Assembly: GCA_022843925.1 (NCBI GenBank)
Contig: JALHMS010000008.1
Span: 1-64,000, forward strand
Reading direction: 5' to 3'
Origin: Burkholderiales bacterium
GTDB taxonomy: Bacteria; Pseudomonadota; Gammaproteobacteria; Burkholderiales; Ga0077523
DNA: 64,000 nt
Under the pieces are notes generated by a model. The model saw only the letters and a program-made list of their open reading frames with translations, ran no database searches and had not been told where the DNA came from. The translations under genes were made by a program, and so were the position numbers. Shown one piece after another: positions 43,792-51,370 of this stretch (its first letter is position 1; each line of letters starts with the position of its first letter).

Positions 43792-44295
43792 ATGAACGCC
43801 CCCCTCGTCGTCAGTCATCTCGCCGCCGCCGGCATGCAGCCGGAGATCGTCACGCTCGCCGTCCCCGAGGACGAGCGCGTCTGGGTGCCGCAGGCCCCAG
43901 GCGTCTGGTTCCGCCCGCTGATGCTCAACACGGTGGCCGGTGGCTGGTTCAACCTGCTGCGCGTGCGCAAGAGCGGCATCCTCTCGCGACATCGCCATCC
44001 GATGGCCGTGTACGGCTACGTGATCAAGGGCAGCTGGCGCTATCTGGAGCACGACTGGATCGCCGAGGAGGGCGGATTCGTCTACGAGCCGCCGGGTGAG
44101 GTCCACACGCTCACCGTCGACGAGGGCGTCGAGGAGATGATCACCATGTTCAACGTGAACGGGGCGATGATCTACGTCGACGAGAAGGGCGACACCGTCG
44201 GCTACGAGGACGTCTTCACGAAGATCGACATGTGCCGGAAGCACTACGAAGCCGTGGGCCTCGGTGCCGGCTACGTCGATCAGTTCATCCGCTGA
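43792..44295 (+). CDS. 2,4'-dihydroxyacetophenone dioxygenase-like cupin
   Basis: The 167-residue cupin resembles 2,4'-dihydroxyacetophenone dioxygenases, which cleave an aliphatic C-C bond using iron and oxygen. Motifs are WVPQAPGVWFRPLMLN, LLRVRKSGILSRHRHPMAVYGYVIKG with two His metal ligands, EGGFVYEPPGEVHTL with the later Glu/His ligands, and YEDVFTKIDMCRKHYE. AGCAGGAG lies before the ATG at 43792. Members of this cupin group are widespread beside transport and dehydrogenase genes, so the true substrate here may differ from dihydroxyacetophenone. Confidence 0.8.
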   Translation: MNAPLVVSHLAAAGMQPEIVTLAVPEDERVWVPQAPGVWFRPLMLNTVAGGWFNLLRVRKSGILSRHRHPMAVYGYVIKGSWRYLEHDWIAEEGGFVYEPPGEVHTLTVDEGVEEMITMFNVNGAMIYVDEKGDTVGYEDVFTKIDMCRKHYEAVGLGAGYVDQFIR

Positions 44296-44346
44296 CCAAG
44301 TCACACCGCCGACGCGTCGCGTCGCGGTCCATCACCAGGAGACACG

Positions 44347-45321
44347 ATGAGCAAGGCTATCCGATTCCACAAGACCGGCGGCGCCGATGTGCTGGTCTAC
44401 GAGGACGTCGAAGTGGGCGATCCCGGCGAAGGTCAGGCCCGCGTGCGCAACAAGGCGATCGGTCTCAATTTCATCGACACGTATCACCGCTCGGGTCTGT
44501 ACCCATTGCCACTGCCGAGCGGGGTCGGACTCGAAGCCGCGGGTGTGGTCGAGGCCATCGGCCCCGGTGTCGACTATCTGAAGGTCGGTGATCGCGTGGC
44601 CTACGCGGGCGGGCCGCCCGGGGCCTATTCCGAAGTCCGGGTGATGCCGGCGGACCGGCTGGTGAAAGTGCCCGATGGCATCACCGACGAGCAGGCCGCG
44701 GCCATGATGCTGAAAGGGCTCACCGCCCAGTACCTGCTCCGCAGCACCTTCCGCGTGCAGGCCGGCCAGACCGTCCTGTTCCACGCGGCAGCGGGGGGCG
44801 TCGGCCTCATCGCCGGCCAGTGGCTGAAGGCGCTGGGCGTCCACGCGATCGGCACGGTCGGCAGTGACGAGAAGGCCGCCATCGCGAAGGCCCACGGCTA
44901 CGAACACACGATCGTCTACACGCGCGAGAACTTCGTCGAACGGGTGAAGGAGATCATGGGCGGCGCGAAGCTGCCGGTGGTCTACGACTCGGTGGGCAAG
45001 GACACCTACATGGGCTCGCTCGACTGCCTGCAGCCGCGCGGCATGCTCGTCGTGTTCGGCAACGGTTCCGGCCCCGTGCCGGCGTTCGACCTGAACCTGC
45101 TGGCCGCGAAGGGCTCGCTGTACGTGACCCGCCCCACGCTCGTGTCGTACGTCGGCAAGCGTGCAGAACTCGTGGCTGCCGCCGACGAGCTCTTCCAGGT
45201 GGTGCTGTCCGGGCAGGTGAAGATCGAGATCAACCAGCGCTACGCGCTGAAGGACGCGCAACGCGCCCACGCGGATCTCGAAGGTCGCAGGACGACGGGG
45301 TCGACGATCCTGATGCCGTAG
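44347..45321 (+). CDS. qor: NADPH:quinone oxidoreductase (zinc-independent MDR)
   Basis: The 324-residue medium-chain reductase matches Qor. It has RFHKTGGADVLVYEDVEV at the N-terminus, GLNFIDTYHRSGLYPLPLPSGVGLEAAGVV, the cofactor-binding HAAAGGVGLIAGQWLKALG and a C-terminal GRRTTGSTILMP. Structural zinc cysteines are absent, as expected for the quinone reductase branch. CAGGAG precedes the ATG. It is the last gene of the operon that starts with tctC and is followed by a strong hairpin. Confidence 0.93.
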   Translation: MSKAIRFHKTGGADVLVYEDVEVGDPGEGQARVRNKAIGLNFIDTYHRSGLYPLPLPSGVGLEAAGVVEAIGPGVDYLKVGDRVAYAGGPPGAYSEVRVMPADRLVKVPDGITDEQAAAMMLKGLTAQYLLRSTFRVQAGQTVLFHAAAGGVGLIAGQWLKALGVHAIGTVGSDEKAAIAKAHGYEHTIVYTRENFVERVKEIMGGAKLPVVYDSVGKDTYMGSLDCLQPRGMLVVFGNGSGPVPAFDLNLLAAKGSLYVTRPTLVSYVGKRAELVAAADELFQVVLSGQVKIEINQRYALKDAQRAHADLEGRRTTGSTILMP

Positions 45322-45376
45322 TACTTTCGGCGGGCGGCGATCCCCCGGCACTTCGCTGCCCGACGCCGTCCACTCC

Positions 45377-45407
45377 GGCGCGCAGGTCCTCTCGGGACCT
45401 GCGCGCC
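45377..45407 (+). terminator. Hairpin terminator after qor
   Basis: A perfect 13-bp stem GGCGCGCAGGTCC / GGACCTGCGCGCC with a 5-base loop lies 55 bases beyond the qor stop. It separates the tct operon from the next cluster. Confidence 0.8.
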
Positions 45408-45454
45408 CCGGCGACTGTTCCACCACTGCAGGTCAGCGGGTCCTCCCGGGCTCG

Positions 45455-45491
45455 ATAGTCCGTTGACTGCCTTGCATAGTCCGGGCAAAGT
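45455..45491 (+). promoter_or_regulatory. Candidate promoter/operator of the isoprenoid cluster
   Basis: TTGACT (45463-45468) and a weak CAAAGT 17 bases on could be a sigma-70 promoter. The hexamer is bracketed by two direct repeats ATAGTCCG (45455-45462 and 45476-45483) that start 21 bases apart, two helical turns, as expected for a regulator site. The remaining 217 bases before the flavoprotein ATG show nothing I can name. Confidence 0.35.
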
Positions 45492-45708
45492 CCCGACGGA
45501 TGACGGCGACGATCAGACACGCCGGATCTCGAGACCATTCACGGAGTTCAACCGGCGCGCCTACGCGGGCGACAGACCGGTCATGCGTCCGACATCGGGG
45601 GGAGCAGGTGGAGCTTTCTGCACACTGCGAGATCGCACGTACGACGTGGGCCGCGCGGGGTTGCCCGCGACGGTCCGTGGTCGTCTCGCGCAATGCCGCG
45701 GTACACGA

Positions 45709-48090
45709 ATGACACCGACTCGGGGTCGCGGAGGCGCCAGACCGCCGGGTGACGCCGCCCCCGCGCGCGTCGCGAAGGCGGATCGCGTCAAAGTGGTGGT
45801 GGTCGGCGGCGGCATGGGCGGGCTGACGGCTGCCTACGAGTTGTCCCATCCCCGGCACGGCGGCAAGTACGAGATCACCGTCTACCAGATGGGCTGGCGG
45901 CTCGGTGGCAAGGGCGCCTCCGGCCGCAACCGCGACAAGTCCGATCGCATCGAGGAGCACGGTCTCCACGTCTGGATGGGGTTCTACGAGAACGCTTTCC
46001 GGATGATGCGGGAGTGCTATGAAGAGCTCGGCATGCGCGCAGGGAAGCAGGGGAAGCGGTCACAGCATGCTTTCGCCACAATCGAAGAAGCCTTCCTGCC
46101 CGATCACCACGTCGGTGTGGCATGTCCACCCCGGCAGGCTGGGGATCCGTGGCTCACCTGGACCGCGTGGTTTCCGCCCATGGATGGTCAGCCGGGCGAT
46201 CCGCTGAAGGGAGACCGCAATCCGTTCACGCTGAACGGCTACCTCACGCGATCGATCTTTCTCGCCCGCACCCTGATGCTGTCGCTGGTGGCGGACGCGG
46301 CCCGGCGTGATGGCAAACGATCTGCCGTCGACGACGCTCTCGACAAGGGGCGCAGGATCTACAAGAAGCGCTCGCCGAAGCTGCTTGTCGATGCGATGGC
46401 GCGCATGTTGCGCGTGGGGACGCTCACCACGTTATCCGGGCTGGCGCAGGCCGTACTCATTCTCGAGACGGCCCTGCGTGACCGCATGAACCTCGCGGGC
46501 AAGGAGTACTTCGTCCTCGAGTTCCTCGATGCAGTCGTCGTGAATGTCCGCCGCCAGTTGCAGGACGTCGTCGGGATCGACCCGGAGATCCGTCGCAAGA
46601 CCGAGCTCGTCGATCTCGTGATGACGTCGATTGCGGGCATCCTCCGGGACGAACTGCTGGCCGCGCCGAATGGCCTCGATGCGATCGACCATCTCGATGC
46701 GCGGGAGTGGCTGGCGAGGCACGGCGCGACCTGGAGTTCGCTGAACTCACCGATCCTCCGGGGCCTGTACGACATGGCCTTCGCCGAGTTCATTCCCATG
46801 GAGGAATCCGATCGTGCGACGGGGCGATCGGCCCGGCGGGGCCAGGATGGCGAACTGCGGGGGCTATCGGCGGGCCAGGCGCTGCGCTGCGCGATGCGGA
46901 TGTTCTACACCTACCGGGGCTCCCTGTTCTGGCGGATGCGGTCGGCGATGGGCGAGGTGGTGTTCGCCCCACTGTACGACCTGCTCAAGGCCCGTGGCGT
47001 GGAGTTCGAGTTCTTCCACTGTCTGGATGCCATCGAGGTCGATACGACTGCCGGATCGCGATTCGTGAAAGGACTGACGTTCCTGCAACAGGCGAAGACG
47101 AATCCGCGCAAGCGGTACGAACCTCTTGTGGAAGTGGACACTGCCGTCGGCAAAGTCCGCGCCTGGCCCGCCGAGCCGCTCTGGGACCAGCTTGCGGGCG
47201 ATGGCAATCGTGGCCGCAACTTCGAAGTGCCATGGGATCGTGCAGGACAACCCCGCAACCTCGAGGCCGGCAAGGATTTCCACATGGTCGTTCTCGCTGT
47301 CGGTCTCGGAGCGATTCCGCACATTCTAGGTTACGAGAAGCTCGGTCCCCGGTGGCAGGACATGGTCCAGCGCATGCGCACGGTGCCGACGCAGGCGATG
47401 CAAGTCTGGCTCGGGGAACCCATGCACGAACTTGGCTGGAGAGCGCCGCCTGTCACGCTCTCCGGCATCGGACCGACAGGGTCGAAGACCTTCGATACCT
47501 GGTCCGACATGACGCCGATCATTCCGCTCGAGCACGCGAAGTTGACCGAGGACACGCCCTCGGCACTGGCGTACTTCTGCGGGGCAATGCGAGATGCCGA
47601 GCTCGACGAGCTACATGCTTCCAGGGTACCCGATGGGCAGGAGGCGCGAGCGAACAAAACCATCGAGCGAGTGCGGCAGCAGGTCCGCGCGAACGGAACG
47701 GCGTTCCTCGCAGAGTCCATGGGTGACTTCTGGCCCGACGCACGCGAAAAGCAGGACGGCAATCGCCCGGAGGGACGCTTCGACTGGCGGGTACTGCATG
47801 TGCCCCAAGCCGGTGGCAGACGAACCCGGAAGGCGTCGTACGACGCCCAGTACTACACCGCAGCAGTGGCGCCGTCCGACCGGTACGTTCTGTCCGTGCC
47901 CGGCAGTGCTGCCTACCGGATCTCGCCCCTGGACGACAGCATCGTCAACCTCACAGTGGCCGGCGACTGGACCGCGTGCGGGTTTCTCGGCGGCTGCATC
48001 GAGGCCGCCGTCATGTCGGGGCGGCTGGCCGCCCACGCCCTCTCCGGCCTGCCTGCCCTGGACGAGATCATCGGCTATGACCACCCCTGA
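45709..48090 (+). CDS. CrtP/CrtQ-like FAD-dependent oxidoreductase (long form)
   Basis: The 793-residue flavoprotein has the dinucleotide-binding motif VVVVGGGMGGLTAAYEL (about 29-45). It also has the MGWRLGGKGASGRN loop and EEHGLHVWMGFYENAFRMM, which resembles the ...GLHxFFGxYxNLFRLM block of phytoene/zeta-carotene desaturases. The C-terminal FAD segment is VAGDWTACGFLGGCIEAAVMSGRLAAHAL. It is about 300 residues longer than those desaturases because of a helical insert near 200-450 rich in basic residues. A desaturase, isomerase or hydroxylation-type flavin reaction on a prenyl chain is the best guess. The start is uncertain: ATG at 45709 or an in-frame ATG at 45583, neither with a clear ribosome binding site. 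It heads the five-gene cluster and overlaps the next gene by 14 bases. Confidence 0.75.
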   Translation: MTPTRGRGGARPPGDAAPARVAKADRVKVVVVGGGMGGLTAAYELSHPRHGGKYEITVYQMGWRLGGKGASGRNRDKSDRIEEHGLHVWMGFYENAFRMMRECYEELGMRAGKQGKRSQHAFATIEEAFLPDHHVGVACPPRQAGDPWLTWTAWFPPMDGQPGDPLKGDRNPFTLNGYLTRSIFLARTLMLSLVADAARRDGKRSAVDDALDKGRRIYKKRSPKLLVDAMARMLRVGTLTTLSGLAQAVLILETALRDRMNLAGKEYFVLEFLDAVVVNVRRQLQDVVGIDPEIRRKTELVDLVMTSIAGILRDELLAAPNGLDAIDHLDAREWLARHGATWSSLNSPILRGLYDMAFAEFIPMEESDRATGRSARRGQDGELRGLSAGQALRCAMRMFYTYRGSLFWRMRSAMGEVVFAPLYDLLKARGVEFEFFHCLDAIEVDTTAGSRFVKGLTFLQQAKTNPRKRYEPLVEVDTAVGKVRAWPAEPLWDQLAGDGNRGRNFEVPWDRAGQPRNLEAGKDFHMVVLAVGLGAIPHILGYEKLGPRWQDMVQRMRTVPTQAMQVWLGEPMHELGWRAPPVTLSGIGPTGSKTFDTWSDMTPIIPLEHAKLTEDTPSALAYFCGAMRDAELDELHASRVPDGQEARANKTIERVRQQVRANGTAFLAESMGDFWPDAREKQDGNRPEGRFDWRVLHVPQAGGRRTRKASYDAQYYTAAVAPSDRYVLSVPGSAAYRISPLDDSIVNLTVAGDWTACGFLGGCIEAAVMSGRLAAHALSGLPALDEIIGYDHP

Positions 48091-49012
48091 TACCGCTGCG
48101 AAGCTGCGGGCGCTCCGCCCCGCGCCCGAGCGCGTCGTGCCCATCCGCCACTCGGCCGCGACGCTTCGCCATCCCGAGCCTGGACAGACCGTGTTGCGCG
48201 AGCCCGGCGAACCAAGGCGCGAAGGGGACACGGCCATGTCCTCGACGGAGGACGTCGTGGTCCACGCCGTGCGTCTCGGCTACAAGGTTGCCGAGGAACA
48301 GGTCCGCAAGGGGCGCAACGCGGCACGGCGGATGCGGCGTGCTTCGATGGCGTCTGGTGCGGGTGACGTCGGTGAGATGGTTGCCTACGGTTTGCGGTTC
48401 TACCGACAGTTCTCCCAGTTGGTCGTGGAGGCGGCCGAAACGATGGGCTCGGGTTCCAGGCTCTGGTCGCAGCTGAAGGGAGCGCGTACGGCCGACGGTG
48501 CAGCGACACGTGCCGGTCGTGGCACGACTCGGCACGATCTCGATGCCATCCTGGCCCACATCGCCGGAATGCTCTCCGGCCAGCAGTCCGGCGGCTTCGC
48601 CGACGGCGCTGCCGATGGTGAGGTCGAACGTAGTATCGCTGAGTTGCTCCGCACCCACGGGCCGAAGCTGCTTGCTTCTTTGTTGTCGCCGCCCGCCGGT
48701 GGCACAGCTTCAGCGCCCGTGCCGAGCGGCACCGGTGGGAGCTGGTCGTTCAACGTCAACGCGTCGGGCCTGCGAGGCAAGTGCCGGTGTTCGGTTCCGG
48801 ACCACGTGAACGGCCAGTTGCGCTGTCCGCGCCTAGCCGATTCTGAAGATGTGGCGCTCGATGCAATCGTGGCGTTCGATGCCGGTCACCGGAGCATCGA
48901 CATCGATGTGAAGGACACGGATGCCAAGGCCGGCGTGTACTGCGGTGTCGTGCTGGACGGGAGCGAAGCCGTCGGCTTCCTGTCGATCACCCTCACGGCG
49001 AGGGAAAGATGA
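48077..49012 (+). CDS. Hypothetical protein with helical middle and beta-rich C-terminus
   Basis: The 311-residue protein is not recognised. A polar N-terminal tail is followed by amphipathic helices (VVVHAVRLGYKVAEEQVRKGRNAARRM, GEMVAYGLRFYRQFSQLVVEAAETMG). These resemble phasins or other lipid-body surface proteins in pattern only. A Gly/Ala/Pro linker comes next. The C-terminal 90 residues form probable strands (GGSWSFNVNASGL, VALDAIVAFDAGHRSIDIDVKD, AVGFLSITLTARE) with four cysteines (CRCSVP, LRCP, YCGV). It overlaps the flavoprotein gene by 14 bases and the prenyl synthase gene by 4, so it is an integral member of the cluster and may act as a scaffold or lipid carrier. Confidence 0.65.
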   Translation: MTTPDTAAKLRALRPAPERVVPIRHSAATLRHPEPGQTVLREPGEPRREGDTAMSSTEDVVVHAVRLGYKVAEEQVRKGRNAARRMRRASMASGAGDVGEMVAYGLRFYRQFSQLVVEAAETMGSGSRLWSQLKGARTADGAATRAGRGTTRHDLDAILAHIAGMLSGQQSGGFADGAADGEVERSIAELLRTHGPKLLASLLSPPAGGTASAPVPSGTGGSWSFNVNASGLRGKCRCSVPDHVNGQLRCPRLADSEDVALDAIVAFDAGHRSIDIDVKDTDAKAGVYCGVVLDGSEAVGFLSITLTARER

Positions 49013-50064
49013 CCACCGTCCGCGAACGTCTCGACGCGCGGATCCCTTCCCTGATCCCGGAGGTGCTCGAGGAGTACGGCGAACTCACGCGCCGCATGCT
49101 TCGTCGGTATCTTCCCGGCAAGGCGATCCGCCCCTACCTCGACGATCTGATCGCCGACTATCCGATGCGCGGCGGGAAGATGATGCGTTCGAGCCTGTGC
49201 ATCGCGACAGCGCGGGCGTTCGGCGCCGATCCGGAGGATGCGCTTCTGACGGCGGTTGCCATAGAACTGCTCCACAACGCGCTGCTCATCCACGACGACA
49301 TCGAGGACGGCAGCGACGAACGGCGTGGCCGACCGACGCTGCATCATCTGCACGGTGTTCCGCTCGCAGTGAACGCCGGCGACACTCTGACGCTGCTGTC
49401 CTTCCAGCCGCTGCGCGACAACGTGAAGCGCCTCGGGCCGCGCCTCGCGATGCAGATTCTCGAGGAGGCGGAGCACATGGCCTGGGAGTCCGCCGAAGGT
49501 CAGGCTCTGGAGCTGGGCTGGTGCCGCGACAACCGCATGGACGTGGAGGATGCCGATTACCTCACCATGATCCTCAAGAAAACTTGCTGGCTCGCGACCA
49601 TCTACCCGAGTCGTGCCGGCGCGCTCATCGGCTCGCGCGGCCGCGCCGAGCTGGATCCCTTCTTCCGGTTCGGTTTCTTCTTCGGCGCCGCATTCCAGAT
49701 CCAGGACGACGTACTGAACCTCGTGGGGGATGCGCGCTACGGCAAGGAACTGAACGGCGACCTGCGCGAGGGCAAGCGGACGTTGATGCTGATGCACGCG
49801 TGGCGACATGCCGGCGCGGCCGATCGCGAACGCCTGCGTCAGGTGCTCGCCCTGCCGCGGGCCGAACGCAGCGACGCGCACGTCGACTGGATGCTGGCGC
49901 TGATGGAGGCGTCGGGCTCCGTGGCCTATGCGGTGGCCATGGCCCGGGGCCTCGCCGGCGCCGCGCTGCGTGAGTTCGAAGGCATCTTCGGCGAACTGCC
50001 GCCGTCTCGCGACAGGGACTTCATCGGCGGGCTGGTGACGTGGGTGCTGGAGCGTGCCAGTTGA
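49009..50064 (+). CDS. Trans-isoprenyl diphosphate synthase (polyprenyl synthetase)
   Basis: The 351-residue enzyme adds isopentenyl diphosphate to an allylic primer. It has MRGGKMMRSSLCIATARA (IPP-binding region), the first Asp-rich motif DDIED (96-100) in LLIHDDIEDGSDERRGRPTLH, and the second as FQIQDDVLNLVGD (DDVLN, 233-237). There the third Asp is Asn, as in some geranylgeranyl synthases (DDYxN). KRTLMLMHAW follows, as usual. The residues before the first motif are ELLHN, with no obvious bulky block, so product length cannot be set. ATG overlaps the upstream TGA (ATGA). It supplies the prenyl chain for the cluster. Confidence 0.88.
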   Translation: MTTVRERLDARIPSLIPEVLEEYGELTRRMLRRYLPGKAIRPYLDDLIADYPMRGGKMMRSSLCIATARAFGADPEDALLTAVAIELLHNALLIHDDIEDGSDERRGRPTLHHLHGVPLAVNAGDTLTLLSFQPLRDNVKRLGPRLAMQILEEAEHMAWESAEGQALELGWCRDNRMDVEDADYLTMILKKTCWLATIYPSRAGALIGSRGRAELDPFFRFGFFFGAAFQIQDDVLNLVGDARYGKELNGDLREGKRTLMLMHAWRHAGAADRERLRQVLALPRAERSDAHVDWMLALMEASGSVAYAVAMARGLAGAALREFEGIFGELPPSRDRDFIGGLVTWVLERAS

Positions 50065-50080
50065 ACGGGGGAATCTGCGG

Positions 50081-51370
50081 ATGAAGAACCGTCTGATGAT
50101 CTACGGCGCGACGGGCACCGTCGGTCGGGTCGTCGCCCGTCAGGCGGAGGAATGCTGGCGCGAGGCGAATCGCAAAGGCCAGTTGGACATCTGGGCGCGC
50201 CCACCTGCGCTGGCGGGGCGCGATGTCGGTGCCCTGCGTGCCCTGGGCGGGGAGCTTGGGCTGCCCTGGATCGCCGTTTCGCTCGACGATGCCGACGGTT
50301 TGCGGCGAGCGATGGCGGACGCCGCGGTGGTGATCAATGCAGCCGGTCCGTTCGAGGAGACCGCCGAGCCCATCGTCAAGGCATGCCTGCGGACCGGGAC
50401 CCACTACCTCGACCTCTGCGGAGAGCTCGACGTATTCCGCCGTCTGGACAACTACAACCTGGACGCCCTGGATCTCGGCGTCTTGCTGATGCCAGGGGTG
50501 GGGTTCGTCGTGCTGGCCTCCGACTATCTGCTACGCGGCATCCACAAGACTCTCAAGGACGAAGGCTTCGAGTTGACCCAGGTCCGGGTGGCGCTCTCGC
50601 GGCTGGAGATCATGCCGCGCGGGACGGTGAAGAGCATGATCGAATCCATCCGCGAAGGCGTGCTGGTCCGGCGCCATGGGAGATTGGTGCACGTGCCGGC
50701 CGGCCAGGTGGAAAGGCAGTTCCGCTTTGCAGGCGTGCTCCGTACCTGCACGGCGGTCCAGCTGCCTGACCTGATCACTGCGCCCGCCACGATCCGCGCC
50801 GTTGGTGGCAGCGAAGAGCTTTCTGTCGAGACCTTCGGAGAGATGCGTCCGCTCGAACGCTTGAACTACTCGATGAGCGGGATCTTCGCGTCCGTGCTGC
50901 AGGCGTCGCCGGTACGAGACTGGCTACTGCGCCAGGCCGATCTTCTGCCCGCGGAGCCCGGTGGCGACGACCGTGAACAGTGTCTCGTGGTCGAAGGCTC
51001 CGATCGTCACGGCGCGAGGCGCGAAGTGTGGTCGTTCCGTGTTCCTGATGCCGACGCGTTCAGTGCCTGGTCGTCCGTGATGCTGGCGGAGGCGATTCTG
51101 AAGATCTTGGCAAAGGGTCCGTATCCGCCGGAAGTGCCGATCGTGATGAGCGGCCTGGAGAAGGCTTTTCCCTTGGCAGGCTTCCGGACGCCCGCCAGCA
51201 CCTTCTATGGGGTGCTGGACAGCAGATTCGGGGCGTCAAAGGCGTCCAAGGGGAAGGCAGGTGGCTCGCCCCAGGCACAGAGGACCTTGTCCGACCGCGC
51301 TACTCAGACACCATGGGTCGATGTCGATCCGAGTGTCACCACCGTCCAGTTCCGGCTGGGGAACGATTGA
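50081..51370 (+). CDS. Saccharopine dehydrogenase-like NAD(P)-binding oxidoreductase
   Basis: The 429-residue protein has an N-terminal Rossmann motif (LMIYGATGTVGRVVARQ, residues 5-21). The saccharopine-dehydrogenase-like block is AAVVINAAGPFEETAEPIVKACLRTGTHYLDLCGELDVF, with LLMPGVGFVVLASDYL after it. Relatives include trans-acting enoyl reductases of glycolipid synthesis and other reductases acting on lipid-linked substrates. The ATG at 50081 has GGGGGA eight bases upstream and lies 16 bases after the prenyl synthase stop; an upstream GTG at 50054 would overlap that gene. Its TGA overlaps the following ATG (TGATG). It likely reduces a prenyl or acyl intermediate of the cluster; this is inference. 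Confidence 0.8.
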   Translation: MKNRLMIYGATGTVGRVVARQAEECWREANRKGQLDIWARPPALAGRDVGALRALGGELGLPWIAVSLDDADGLRRAMADAAVVINAAGPFEETAEPIVKACLRTGTHYLDLCGELDVFRRLDNYNLDALDLGVLLMPGVGFVVLASDYLLRGIHKTLKDEGFELTQVRVALSRLEIMPRGTVKSMIESIREGVLVRRHGRLVHVPAGQVERQFRFAGVLRTCTAVQLPDLITAPATIRAVGGSEELSVETFGEMRPLERLNYSMSGIFASVLQASPVRDWLLRQADLLPAEPGGDDREQCLVVEGSDRHGARREVWSFRVPDADAFSAWSSVMLAEAILKILAKGPYPPEVPIVMSGLEKAFPLAGFRTPASTFYGVLDSRFGASKASKGKAGGSPQAQRTLSDRATQTPWVDVDPSVTTVQFRLGND

